Positions 47,988 through 59,800 of a DNA stretch of 64,000 nucleotides are shown here, piece after piece; positions within the stretch are counted from its first letter, which is position 1; every line of letters starts with the position of its first letter. The notes under the pieces were generated by a model that saw nothing but the letters and a program-made list of their open reading frames with translations, was not told the origin of the DNA and did no database searches. Location of the stretch: assembly GCA_002943765.1 (NCBI GenBank), contig PQWQ01000002.1, positions 124,001 through 188,000 of the forward strand, in the 5' to 3' direction. Source of the stretch: Psoroptes ovis (taxonomy: Eukaryota > Arthropoda > Arachnida > Sarcoptiformes > Psoroptidae). Position numbers and translations under genes: made by a program.

Positions 47988-49715
47988 TATATTTTCAACG
48001 ATAACCTTGAAAAATTGTAAACATCTTATATATATCAATCAATATGTATCATTATTATTATTATTGTGGATGCGTGTAGAATACATGAAAATAATTTCAT
48101 AATTCATAATTTAAAATATTCATGCATATGACAAATCATGAACAGAAATTTTTGTGATTCGTAATTTGTTTTTCTTCGAAAAATATCAAATAAATGGAAC
48201 AAAATCGATTCGGGATCATTTTTCTCGGATGCTGGTACATGTATTTCTTACAGTTTACATGATTTTGAATACAATAAAATCATTTTATTCAATACCAGTA
48301 GCATTCAATGATCAATGATGATTATGATAAATATGAATCCAAAAATTTTCAAAATCAAATTTATATTCATATTTCATATCATATAATCGAAATTTTCTCG
48401 TTGAATTTTGAATTATTTGAATTGTTATTATCTTGAAACTTTATTTTGCCCTACGGTTGTGTTCCACATCACATGATCCATATGATAAAGACGTTTAAAA
48501 TTTTCAATTTTATTTTTCTTTTCTTTCTTGTACTGAATTCATTGTTTATTTTTTGATATATTTCAAGAAAATAAGAAAAAAATGATTTGAAAATCTATTC
48601 ACTTATTTCGATATTCAAAATTATTCAATGACATTTACCCTTGTCATAATATTTTCTTTTTCTTTCAAATATTTTTCGCTTGAACAAATGTCATTTTCAG
48701 ATTTTTCAGATCGACAAAAAAATGAAATTTTCTGGTACTTTCCTTTGGTGAAAATTTTCAAAGAAAAATGAAGGTACAAATTTTTCTTTTTTTTTGTGAA
48801 AAATAAAGGATTTTGTCGCTTTTTTGGTTTTCAATTCAGTAGAAAATTTCAATGAATCAATGAATGAATAGAAAAGTTGTATTAAATAAACCCGACCACC
48901 CGTCTATTTAATATTCAAAGGTTTTTCATTGAATCAAAATCAATTGAATCAAATTTTCAATTTGATTCAAATTTTGAATTTATTTAATTGCTTTAAACCA
49001 AAGCAAAGAAAAAAAAATCTTTGGTTTCTTAGGTCTTTCAATTATTGCACCATTATCTTTTCACCATTTATTTTTTTCGCACTCCATTTTTGGAACCCGA
49101 AAAATAAATAAATAAAATTTAAAATTTTTTTGAGGTCAAGATTTGATTTGAATCAAATCATTGAATTTGAATCTATTTATTTTTGAAAGAAAAAAATGTC
49201 AAATAGATCATTGAAAAATTTGTACAAAAATTTCTTTGAAAGGTCGATGGACTGTCAAATCAATGAATGATTGATAAAATTAGATCAAAATCAACGAATC
49301 GCTGCTCGAAAAACATGTCAATATTCAACCAGAAATTGATCAAAGAAAATCAAAACTTTTGACAAGCAAAAATCTCATTTCGTCAATTTTCGAAGAATAT
49401 TTTACAAAACTTGTATCTTTTGATCCTCGAATATTCATTTGTAATAACATTGTACTTGAAAATCCCGAAGAATAGCCCTTTATTTTGTCAAATTTTGTTG
49501 GTTAAAAAAAAATTTGTTTGAAATGAATTGAAGCGAATTATAAAATAAAAAAATCTTAAAGAAAATGTTATTAATGTTTCATTTATGATTCGATAATTTT
49601 ACAATCCATTTATATTTTTTCCATCTATTTTTATTTTAATGGAAAATAAAATAACACATTCGATGATGTGATTGTTAATTACGAAAACAGCAACAAAAAA
49701 AAAATTGATGTTTCA

Positions 49716-49798
49716 ATAAAGTTGTCCGAAAAGTTCATCCGGCTTAATCACGATAGAGTTACTCATGAAAATCGGCCAGAACTTTCCGGACAACCTAA
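49716..49798 (+). mobile_element. mariner-like MITE 36, class B (forward)
   Basis: About 83 bp; left end worn (AAAGTTGTCCG), right end GGACAACCTAA then TA. Core CTTAATCACGATAGAG has a one-base insertion compared with class B. Confidence 0.87.
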
Positions 49799-49828
49799 TA
49801 TATCAGTTTTTTTTTCGCGATTTGTTTC

Positions 49829-49890
49829 TTGTTTGAAACATCTTTGAAGAATATGTTAAAGAACATCTTCTTCAAAGATGTTTAAAACAA
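49829..49890. repeat. long hairpin, 23-bp arms with one mismatch
   Basis: AAACATCTTTGAAGAA (49836-49851) is the exact reverse complement of TTCTTCAAAGATGTTT (49868-49883), with a 16-base loop. The pairing extends outwards by TTGTTT/AAACAA after a single mismatch. No TIR of the MITE type is present. Could be a small-RNA precursor or a decayed element. Confidence 0.7.
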
Positions 49891-50722
49891 AAAAAAAAAT
49901 CTTTTATCACAAATTTTGATTTTCAAAAAATTCAATTTTCTTTTAATCAAATTGAAATTTCTGCTATTTTGTCTCAAAGAGTGAAAAAACTTGTAAATTT
50001 AAAATTGTTCATGTGTGAAATGAAATTTTTTGCTCTTTTTCAAAATTTAAAATTTTAAAGATTGTAACAAATGAACAAAGCCAAGAAGAGCAGCCAAAGA
50101 CAATCGAAAAAACATTACTTTTTGTTTGTCATTTCGAGTCATGATTGTTTTGTTTTTGCCAAAAACCAGCCTAAAACAAAATATTGAAACATTTATTTGT
50201 GATTCTTTTGTTTAGACACTTGTGCATAAGGCATTTCGTATAAATGTACAAAAATCAGTCTTAAATGAATCTGAATTTCTATCCATTTTTGTATGGAAAA
50301 TCTTGAAGATTACTGCTTTGAAATTTAATCCATTTTAGAGTTTTTCATCCTCCAAGTATTTATTCATTTATTCAATTAATAAATCAATCGTTTTAGTTTG
50401 ATCATCGTCGTCGTCGTCGAGTTTTAAATCTTTGATGTATTTTGTATATTGATGTTTCAAGTTGTAATCTGATAGCTTTGGTGGTCCGTTATTTCAATCA
50501 GTTTTTTTTTTGGCTTGTTCCGTATGAATTTTAAAATGATGTTTGATGATGGAAAGAAAGCCGCATCATCCATGAATGAAGCGACTTTTGAATTTTGATT
50601 GTTTTTTCCCTTCCAAAATAATCAATAAATATTTCAAAAAATTTCATGTCAAACATTTATTTTTGAAAAAAATAAAATTTTCCAATGAAACCACTCATAA
50701 ATAACCGTAGAACAACCCTTAG

Positions 50723-50747
50723 AATCAATCAATCAATCAATCAATCA
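50723..50747. repeat. (AATC)n microsatellite
   Basis: Six AATC units. Confidence 0.85.
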
Positions 50748-51214
50748 AATCAAATAATAATCAATCGATAATACAGAGCATGGAGAGAAATTTGATCAAA
50801 CAAACAAATTGATGATGATAATCAAATAATAATAATAATAAATTAAAATCAATTAAATTAGGTTAGATTTTTTTGAATAAATGAATGAATGAATGAATAA
50901 AAATCAAGAAATGAATGAATATTATAATTTGATCTCAAATTTTTGAAAATATGAAGAAATCAATACATATTTCATCCCATATTTATGATTATGAACCTTC
51001 TATCTTCGATTATGAAAAGATTTATCCTTCTATTTTTTTAAAATTGATTTCGGCTGATAATCGACAATCAGAAATTTTTCCCAAATCACATTTAAAATAT
51101 GAACTTTGTAGGCAAAGTATTCATTCGATTATTATCAGCATATTTTTCCCTGATCACTCCACATTTTGGTTTGTTTGATATGCGAAAAAAAAACGAAATT
51201 TCAATGACAATATA

Positions 51215-51294
51215 TTAGGTTGTCCGATAAGTTCTTGCCGATTTTCTCATGATTTCCTACGATATAATCGACAAGAACTTATCGGACAACCTAA
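51215..51294 (+). mobile_element. mariner-like MITE 37, class A (forward)
   Basis: 80 bp, TA flanks, canonical ends. Left CCGATAAGTTCTTG and right CAAGAACTTATCGG are perfectly complementary, both carrying the GATAAGTT variant. Confidence 0.94.
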
Positions 51295-51506
51295 TATTTT
51301 GCCCATTTACATTCCATATTTTCTTCTCGATCGTAAATCGATATTATTATTCAAAAAAAAAATGATTAAATTGATATCGTTAAATCATTTTTTTTCTTGG
51401 TGATAAACACCATCCAAAATTGATAATATTTCATGTAATTTTGTATTTGTTTCCACATACATTCACAAATCTTGAACAACAAAATAATTTTCGCCTTATT
51501 GAATTA

Positions 51507-51587
51507 TTAAGTTGTCCCCGAAAGTTCTGGCCGATTTTCATGAGCAACTCTACGGATAAAGCGGAATGAACTTATCGGACAACCTAA
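51507..51587 (-). mobile_element. mariner-like MITE 38, class B (reverse)
   Basis: 81 bp; left flank TA, right flank TG. Left end TTAAGTTGTCCCCG has an extra C. Confidence 0.88.
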
Positions 51588-53977
51588 TGGTTCAAAATAA
51601 AGACGAAGAAAAAAATTTGTTTTTGTTCTTGTTGTTTTCGTTTGTTGATTTGAAATTTAAATCTTTCCCAATAATCTATATGATGTGCTTGATTATTATT
51701 ATTATATTATTAAATTAAGAAATTTAAGCATCATACACACTCTCAAAGCATTTCAAATGAAATCAAATGAAATCAACAAAAATCGATTTTGAATTATATG
51801 GAAATAACAAGATTACGATTTGTTGTATCATTTTTTTGGTATATTTTTGTGTTAATAAATGTGAATAAGAAAACAAAATTTGAATAAATCTGAATAAAAA
51901 AAAATGAAATTTCCATATCATAAATAACAAACGTCAATCAATATATCTATGTTTGTTTGTTTGTTTATTTATTTATATATTTTCAAATATATATTCAATT
52001 CAATTCAATTGAATAAAATGAAATTGATAAGAAATAAAATCTTATTTTACCAATTGTGATGTGTGCGTGTGTGTGTGCATGCATTCTAATATTCATTCAT
52101 TCAAGCTCAAACATCAAACTTTTAGCCTCACAAACAAATACATCAAAATACATCAATTTGATAATGTAAATGTCCGGAAAATAGCTATTATTTAAGATCG
52201 AACTAGAAATGAAACCAAGTTGAATGTATTGAATTTTCCTTACAATTTCCAGTGTGATAATATTGAATGCAAATATTTTAGAAAAGAATATGTTTTCATT
52301 GGTGAAAAATGAATAAATATCAATATAATTCTATGTAAAGACGATAAATAGCATCTATAGTCCCCGAGAAGAATCAGTTCCGAAGAAGAATTTCAAATCG
52401 TTCCGTTTGCAGGCAGGCAGCCACCGAAAAAATGAACAATGAATGATGAACTGTTGAACGTTCCATTTGAAAATGAGATGCGATGAAATATGAGCAGCCA
52501 AAATGCCATCAATGATGCCAATAAACACCACCATATCAGTGGAAAGAAACAAGAACCAAAATCCAATAGATTTCCACGCTTTCCATTTTTCAAACAAACA
52601 AACAAACAACAATAATATTCTTTGAATTGATTGATGATTTATATAAATCAATATTTTTATATTCTTCATCATCATCATCATCATCATTCTCTGTTGAATT
52701 CGTATACATTTGAAAAATGGGCAAAACGAGAGAAATTCCATTCTTTAGGCTTGCATAGGCTTCTGTTTTTCACGAAAAAAAATTCATTCCAATTAATAAA
52801 ATTGATTTATATTTGAGGTTTGCGATGGTTTTCAGTAAATTTTTGCCCTACTTTTTGCCTTGGAATCAGGGTACCAAGTACCCAAAAACAAAGAAAAAAC
52901 TAGGACAATATCGATCATTGACGAAACGAATGACAATTCTGAATTGAAATTGGTTTCATTTTTTCCATTTGTTTCATCAAAATTTAACAAATTTCAAAAA
53001 TTATTTTCAATTTTCAATTTTCATTATGAATCAAAAACAATATGTTTCATTTGTTGACATTTTTTTTTTCGGTTGAAATGAACTGAAATACAAATATTTT
53101 TTAGTATCAAAAATTGGAAAAACAAATGACAATTTCAAATCAAATGATTCCAAAACAATAGCCTGATTCCTGATTTGATTTTTTTTTATTTTTTGATTGA
53201 AAATAAATATGCCCGAAATTCATTAGCGTTTTGAATTCATGCATTGATGATGATGATGATGGAAATGATTGAATAAAAGCCTTTAAGGCATTTATCGTAT
53301 CAAAATTTTCAGCGCAAAAAAAAAACTTTTTTGAAATGATTGAAATCAGGAAATTGAACCAGAAAATCGCAGAGGAAAAGTTACGAATAAATGAATGTAA
53401 ATTGGAATTGAAATGAATCATTGATCATTCACATTTATTTATATGAGAACCTCCGAATTATTTCATTTATAAATTTCGAAAATTCTAAAATTTGAATTTT
53501 GAAATTTTCAAAATTCTCAAAATTCAAATTTCAAATTTCATTTCTATTTGAATTCCCATTGAGTTTGAATTGAATTTCAATTGAATCTCAATTGATTCGT
53601 ACGAAAAACAATCTCAAAATTCGCCCAATCAAACACCAATTTAGGCTCATATTATTTACTCGAATTACGCCTAGCATTATCATCTCGCATAACCATTTAA
53701 AAAACAATTAGAAACAAAATGTGTGAGATAATCTGAAAAATGAAATATGAAAAATCATCAATGAATCTGTAAAATTATTATCTTTCAATGAGAAAAATTA
53801 TTATGAGAAAGAAAGAATGAAAAAATGAATGAATGAAAATCGATACTAAATTGATTATTAATTCATTCGAGAATATAAATTTATGATGATGATGATCATG
53901 ATGATCATATGAACATGAAACAACCAAAGTAAAACTGAAATTTCATTCATCATTTTTTTTTCATTTCGAATAAATTA

Positions 53978-54061
53978 CTGGGTTGTCCGAAAAGTTCTGG
54001 CCGATTTTTTATGAGCAAATTCTATCGATTAAACAGAATGAACTTTTCGGACAGCAATTAA
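53978..54061 (-). mobile_element. mariner-like MITE 39, class B (reverse)
   Basis: About 84 bp; left end CTGGGTTGTCCG after TA; right end GGACAGCAATTAA then TA, with a small insertion. Confidence 0.86.
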
Positions 54062-54185
54062 TATTATTTCTCTGGTGTAAACACATCGAAGAATATATCT
54101 TACAGCCAAAAGAAGAAGAAATATGGAAAATGAAATGAAATGAAATAAATGAATCAATGAATGAAACAGGATTTTCACTCATGTT

Positions 54186-54210
54186 CATCATCATCATCAT
54201 CATCATCATT
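54186..54210. repeat. (CAT)n microsatellite
   Basis: Eight CAT units about 125 bases after MITE 39. Confidence 0.85.
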
Positions 54211-54256
54211 AATAATAATCATAATAATCATTTATAACTAGTGGGTAGGCAAGCAA

Positions 54257-54275
54257 GTGTGTGTGTGTGTGTGTG
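54257..54275. repeat. (GT)n microsatellite
   Basis: Nine GT units. Confidence 0.85.
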
Positions 54276-54426
54276 GATCATCATCATTGATAGATATGAA
54301 TGAATTAATGAATTGAAGCTAGAAATGTGCTCAATATTTTTAAATACACTCGTACAAATACACATATGGATGATTATTGATTACAAAAATATTGTTTGTT
54401 GTGTGAAATATTACTGTTTTGTTGTT

Positions 54427-54448
54427 GATGATGATGATGATGATGATG
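54427..54448. repeat. (GAT)n microsatellite
   Basis: Seven GAT units. Confidence 0.85.
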
Positions 54449-54528
54449 CTACTGTACAACACTAACATTAAAAACAGCATAAAAATCTAATTTGTCCAAG
54501 TTTTTCTTCATTTTTTACTTCTCAAGTA

Positions 54529-54622
54529 TTAGATTGTCCGAAAAGTTTATTCCGTTTAATCAGCCAAATCAATCAATAGAGTTGCTCAAGAAAATCGGCC
54601 AGAACTTTCCTGACAACCTCGA
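54529..54622 (+). mobile_element. mariner-like MITE 40, class B (forward), 14-bp longer
   Basis: 94 bp. The core has an extra segment (AGCCAAATCAATC) between TTTAATC and AATAGAG. The right end CAACCTCGA followed by TA is altered. TA on both sides. Confidence 0.85.
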
Positions 54623-55578
54623 TATTTCCTAAATATATCGTATTCGTTTGCAAAAAAAAACACCAGTAAACAGATTAATTTCTTGTGTGTCTTCTTGTTC
54701 ATTTCAGGCAAAGATAACAGAAAAACTAGGAAAAAGTTGAATCAAGAAGAAATGCTTGGATTTCTAAGCATTTTCATTTGAATTCAATTCATTCAAACAT
54801 TGTTCGAAACATGATAATACTTGATTCATTGATCTTCTTCTTCTTCTACTTTCAATTCAATTGAATGATATTCAAATGATTTTTGCTGATTTTTCTTTTC
54901 GTACAAATTGTTTTTCTGGTGCTATTTTCGTTGCTTTACCATTTTTTCATTTCATTTCATTTGTAATCTAATTATTTTGATATTACAAAAAAAATGTAAG
55001 CTGATTTTTGTTTCGTCTTTGTTTTATGATGATATATTTTGTGATATGAGAGTAAGATTCATATAATAATAATTGATAATAGAAATACTCATTGAAAACT
55101 TATTGAATAATTTCAAATGTAATTTCAATAATTTCAATTATTCAAAAAAAATAAAACAATTGAATTTGATCAATTTGAACCCAAGTTTCAGTTCGTAAGA
55201 ATGTAAAAATTTCAAGAGCGTAAGAATTGAATTGTTTCAAATTATTTTTTCAGGCAAAAATTAAGACAAATCAAAAAATTATGATCAAAAACCAGTGCAA
55301 TTAACCAAAGTCTATGACCTTTCAAATTTCAAATTTATTTGCCCAAAAGTTTCATTTTTTCCTTGTTGGATTCTTAATTTATTTATCAAAATTTAGATTC
55401 TTTGATTTTTGCCATTCTTTGAATCATTATTCCTTGAATTATCATTATTATTTGAAATCTGATTTATTTATCCATTTTCAAATAAAGGATCAACAAACAA
55501 ACTGTAAACAACAACAACAACAACAATGATAATGATATTGTAATAGCAATTATTATTATCATATCATATATATTTGTA

Positions 55579-55658
55579 TTAGATGGTTCGAAAAGTTCTT
55601 GCCGATTTTCCCTAAATTTTCTACGATATAACCAGCAAAAACTTTTCGGACAATCTAA
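55579..55658 (+). mobile_element. mariner-like MITE 41, class A (forward)
   Basis: 80 bp, TA flanks; left end TTAGATGGTTCGAAAAG, right end GGACAATCTAA. Core CTACGATATAACCAGC. Confidence 0.9.
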
Positions 55659-55761
55659 TATTTGAATTTTGTTAAGATTGATCGATTTTCTATTTTTTCG
55701 TTTTCACTTCGATTAATTTCTTCTTTTTTGATTTCACATCTTAATTTTTTGAAGCGAAATA

Positions 55762-55841
55762 TTAGGTTGTCCCATAAGTTCTTGCCGTTTTTAAAATTTT
55801 TTTTCATCTGAAAAACGGCAAGAACTTATTGGACAACCTAA
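55762..55841 (+). mobile_element. mariner-like MITE 42, class C
   Basis: 80 bp, TA flanks. Left CCCATAAGTTCTTGCCG pairs with right CGGCAAGAACTTATTGG with one mismatch; arms reach ~33 bp, the clearest full hairpin in the set. Confidence 0.94.
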
Positions 55842-57700
55842 TATATCGAAAAACTTATTGAACCGAAAGTATTGGTTAAGCAAGAATCTTTATCTTTAAG
55901 AAAATTTTCTTAGTTTTTACCCCTATTCTTTAAGTATTCTTCGAGAAGAATATTTTCCCATGTCCATGCGAGATGATGATTTAAAGATAATGAAAAAGAA
56001 AAACGAAGAATTTCCATTGAATTTCTTCCATTCCATTTCCATACCCAGTTCCCTATAAGATTCAAGTTCCAAATTCTAGTTTTTTGAAATTCCAATACAA
56101 GAATTCTATATTTCGAAAATTACCAGAATCACAGAAAAAGAAAGCCCTTGGAAATGAAGAGAAAAATTTTCTAATTTTCACCAAATGTGAAATTTGTGCT
56201 AGTAGCACCAGCTGAAACTAAGCGAAAACCGAACCAGATTTTCAAATGAAATGAAATACCATGATATCAAAAAAATTCAGAGCCACACATTGATATTAGA
56301 TTTTGTTCTTTTGAACATCACCATGTATTAAATGATGATGAAGATGCATTTGTTTGGTGGTGGTGGTGGTATCGGTGATTGTTGATGGTAGATTTTTACC
56401 ATACATTTTTTGAAGTTGTAGTAGTTTGTTCATGACTGGTTATTCAACAAACAAACAAGCAAACAATCACCACCATTCATTGGTTATTTGAAAAATACGA
56501 AAAATTTCGTCTTTGAAAAAAAAATGAATCAAGTTTATATATGAATGAATGCTTTGGTTTATATGTGTCTATGTGTGTTTGTTCAAATTCAATGAAAGAA
56601 ATATAAAAACTGAATCAAATATTTTCGACGATGAATGGACTGAAAAATAATAAATAGATAGATTTTGAAATAAATTCGTCTGCAAAATCATTCAAATTCA
56701 AGCAAACAACAAATGCAAAACCATTGTAAGCTGCTTCACAGAGGCAAAATTTTCAAACATTTCAAACTTTGAATTGAATGTTCAACATTGAATTTTTCGA
56801 AATTATGATTCACGTTGATTTGTGCTTTTGTTTTTTTGGAAAGATTTCTATTTTACTCTTCATTTGAATTTTAAAAATTCAAACATTCAAAAAGACGAAA
56901 ATCATTTTAAATTTAAATTTTTTCGTTTTGTTTTTTTTGAATATTTTCAATATTTGTTTTAACCAAAAAAATCTTTCTGATTATTTTGTGCATTCAACAC
57001 TTCCATTCTAAAACTGCATTTAAACATATTCAAATTTGAATGAATTAATAAAATTCACAATTTAAAATTTTCAATTTTAATATTTCCCATAGAAAAATGG
57101 TGCAAATTATTCCAAAATGATTCGTGAATTTTCACTGAAATTTGTGTGCAGCCATAATTATCGACAATTTCAATGTCAATTAACCATATATCGCCACTGA
57201 AAATATTGAATATATTGAATTTAATACGAAAAAAATTATCAAAAATTCATCAATCAAATAAACGAATAATTAATTTTAAAACAAAACTTTCGTGAAACAA
57301 CATCGAAAAAATTGTTCAAAAAACAAATTGAAAACCAACATTTTTAATTGATACCTGTGAATTACGATCATTATCATCATTTTAAGGTTGAATTTAATTA
57401 TATTTCAATTTGAATATCATCTAACTTTTCGATTAAATATTTGCTGATCTAAAAATAGTGATTGGACTTTTTTTTAATGAAAAATTTTTTTTTTGAATTC
57501 CAAGCACCGAATATGCACCAGTATTTGTGCACCCGAATTGCACCTACGAATTGAATATTTAAATACTTGAATTTCCATAAATATTTTACCGTTCATTTCA
57601 CCGTTAAATAATTGAAAATTCATTGAAAATTCTGTCAATAATTTCAATTTTAAAATTTCAAAAAAACTCAAATTTAAAACTGACAATAACTGAACTTGAA

Positions 57701-58701
57701 ATTTCAAAGTGAAAATTGTGCTCATTTCAAACCAGAATTGAACTGATTTACTTGATGTTTACTAATTGGTGTTGTGAAATACTACAAAACACAAATACAT
57801 TTCGAGTGAATTTCTGACCAATTTTACCCATTGATATTGTGCAAAAACTTGTAAATACACAGTGAAAAACACACATAAACTGAATTCCAACGAATTCACA
57901 CACACACACGCACACTAAAAACACACGTTTATACACCTTGGATAAATTATTGATATTGATCTTTGTTTGTTTGTTGTGGTTGGTGAATTTGAAAATATTT
58001 TTGTGAATTTTTGTGGTCAAAGTTTTATTTTGAATCCAAAAAATTCACCAAAAAAAAATTACCTGTGCTTTTTGTGTTTCAGTGGTGGTGCATATTTGAT
58101 CAATTTTTGTTTTCTCGGTGCATTTCACTATCCTTTATTTCAGTGTACCTTTCGTACCTTTAAAATTCTGTGTACAACAATAAATAAATATTAATCTAAG
58201 TTAATTAGTCTAATTGGTTTTTTTTGTTTTGTGTTTTTTGGTTCTATTTGTTTGTGTGCTATGATTATTTGAAATAATGAAAATTTGGTGCTTTTACCAG
58301 GTTTCGTGGCTTAATTTTTCAATATAAAAAGTGTATTTTTGTATATTTTTGAAAAGTGAACCCGAAAAAAAAGTGAGATCGTAATAAATAAATAAATTTT
58401 AATCCAATTTTTGATGTTTTTTTTCATTTCTGTGTCTTCTTGGTGTATGTAATTCATTCGTGTGCGTGTTGTGTGTGTTAAGGTGCAATTTTTCATATTT
58501 TTTATTCGTGGTGTTCCGAGTTATTTTTGATAATCAAAAAAATCTTTGATTTCAAATTGTGTTCTTCTGATCCACGCAAAAGTGTTTGGCTGAATGATTT
58601 GCGGCAGTATTAGGCTATAGTTTTATGTCTGTTTTATAATTTTCTGTGTATTTTTTAATCTGAAATATTAAGATTTTCATTTTATTCCTTCCGAAAATAA
58701 A
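57701..58701 (+). other. probable upstream region and leader of the 58702 gene
   Basis: About 1 kb without MITEs or trinucleotide runs, locally rich in TGTG/GTTT on the plus strand. It directly precedes the open first exon. No convincing TATA box was found, and several short upstream ATGs occur. Where the transcript starts, and whether an upstream untranslated exon exists, cannot be told. Confidence 0.4.
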
Positions 58702-59800
58702 ATGACAAAATCTGAAAGAATCAAATCATCATCATCATCATCATCGACATCACCATTGTCTTCATTGTTTTCTTCATCGAAATTATCATCTTTCAAATCA
58801 GCATTGTCTTTACTACCGCCATCATCATTATCATCATCATTAGCATCTTCAACAATGTCCACCAACAATAATACATCGACAGCACAACAGAAAATCGAAT
58901 TGATCGATATTATACAATCATTTCATCATGATTCATCGATATCGATTGATAATAGCATCAATAATGATGATGATAAAAATGATAATTTATTTAAATCAAA
59001 AATAATATCATCAAATGATGATGATGATGATGCGAAAGATTTAAATTATCATTATCATGATCAACAATACAACAATCATTATTATTTATTTATTAATGAT
59101 AATAATAATAATAATTTCATAAATGATGTAATAAATGATGAAAATAAAAAATATTATTCATATTCATATTTTTATGATAAAAATAATTATGAATATTACA
59201 ATAATGCTAATAGTAGTGATCATTGTTTTAAATTATCATCATCATCATTATTACCATCATTATCATTATTATCAATAAATTTAAACAAATTGTTAAAATA
59301 TAATAATAATAATAATAATAATAACAATCATAATAATAATAATGATTATGATTTTGATTGTTTTCATAAAAAATCATTAACAACAACCAAAATGAATAAT
59401 GTTAAACAATATAATACTCATTATTATAATAATAACGACAATAAAATGAATAATAATGATAAAAATATGCATCAAAACAATGAAATGAAACAACAACAAA
59501 AATTCAACGACAATAATAACAATGATAACAACAGCAGTCATCATCATCGCCATCGCCACCGCCACCACCACCACCACCGTCACCATAATAATCATCATCG
59601 CCGTCACCAAAAACAACGATATTCATCAACATCATCATCACCATCACCAATCAAATCACCAATAACATCATCATCATCATCATCATCAACATCATTCAAC
59701 ATGACATCATTATTTTGGCGTTGGACAATGACATTCATAATGGCATTTGTCCTAAGCCATAATGGTGGAAGAGCATTATCATTTCCATATGATGATACAG
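58702..59800 (+). CDS. first coding exon of a secreted/membrane protein, 3' part outside window
   Basis: An open frame of 366 codons starts at ATG 58702 and ends at a strong donor (ACAG/GTATGT at 59800/59801) in phase 1. Residues ~1-333 are low complexity: Ser runs, Asn runs, Asp runs and a His/Arg-rich block (HHHRHRHRHHHHHRHH). At residue 334 (ATG 59701, context CAACATGACA) a classic signal peptide begins, MTSLFWRWTMTFIMAFVLSH, with a likely cut after GGRA and mature start LSFPYDDTG. The phase 1 donor just after a signal peptide is usual for extracellular modular proteins. Either translation starts at 59701 and the upstream part is an open leader, or the protein has a long disordered N-terminal arm before a signal-anchor. 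The mature protein is not recognisable from nine residues. The antisense strand shows Asp- and Val-rich mirror frames. Confidence 0.66.

Larger units (their letters stand above)
44900..57700. other. gene-poor, MITE-rich region
   Basis: No confident gene. It carries MITEs 33-42, ATT/AAT runs (45190-45400), a long hairpin next to MITE 36, and CAT/GAT and GT runs near 52.6, 54.2 and 54.4 kb. The part right of 55841 is MITE-free and leads to the next gene. Confidence 0.6.

Noticed and set aside
59377..59616. Val/Met/Ile-rich minus-strand frame inside the 58702 exon
   Set aside because: Mirror of the CAT/CAC/CGC and AAT codon runs of the plus-strand frame.
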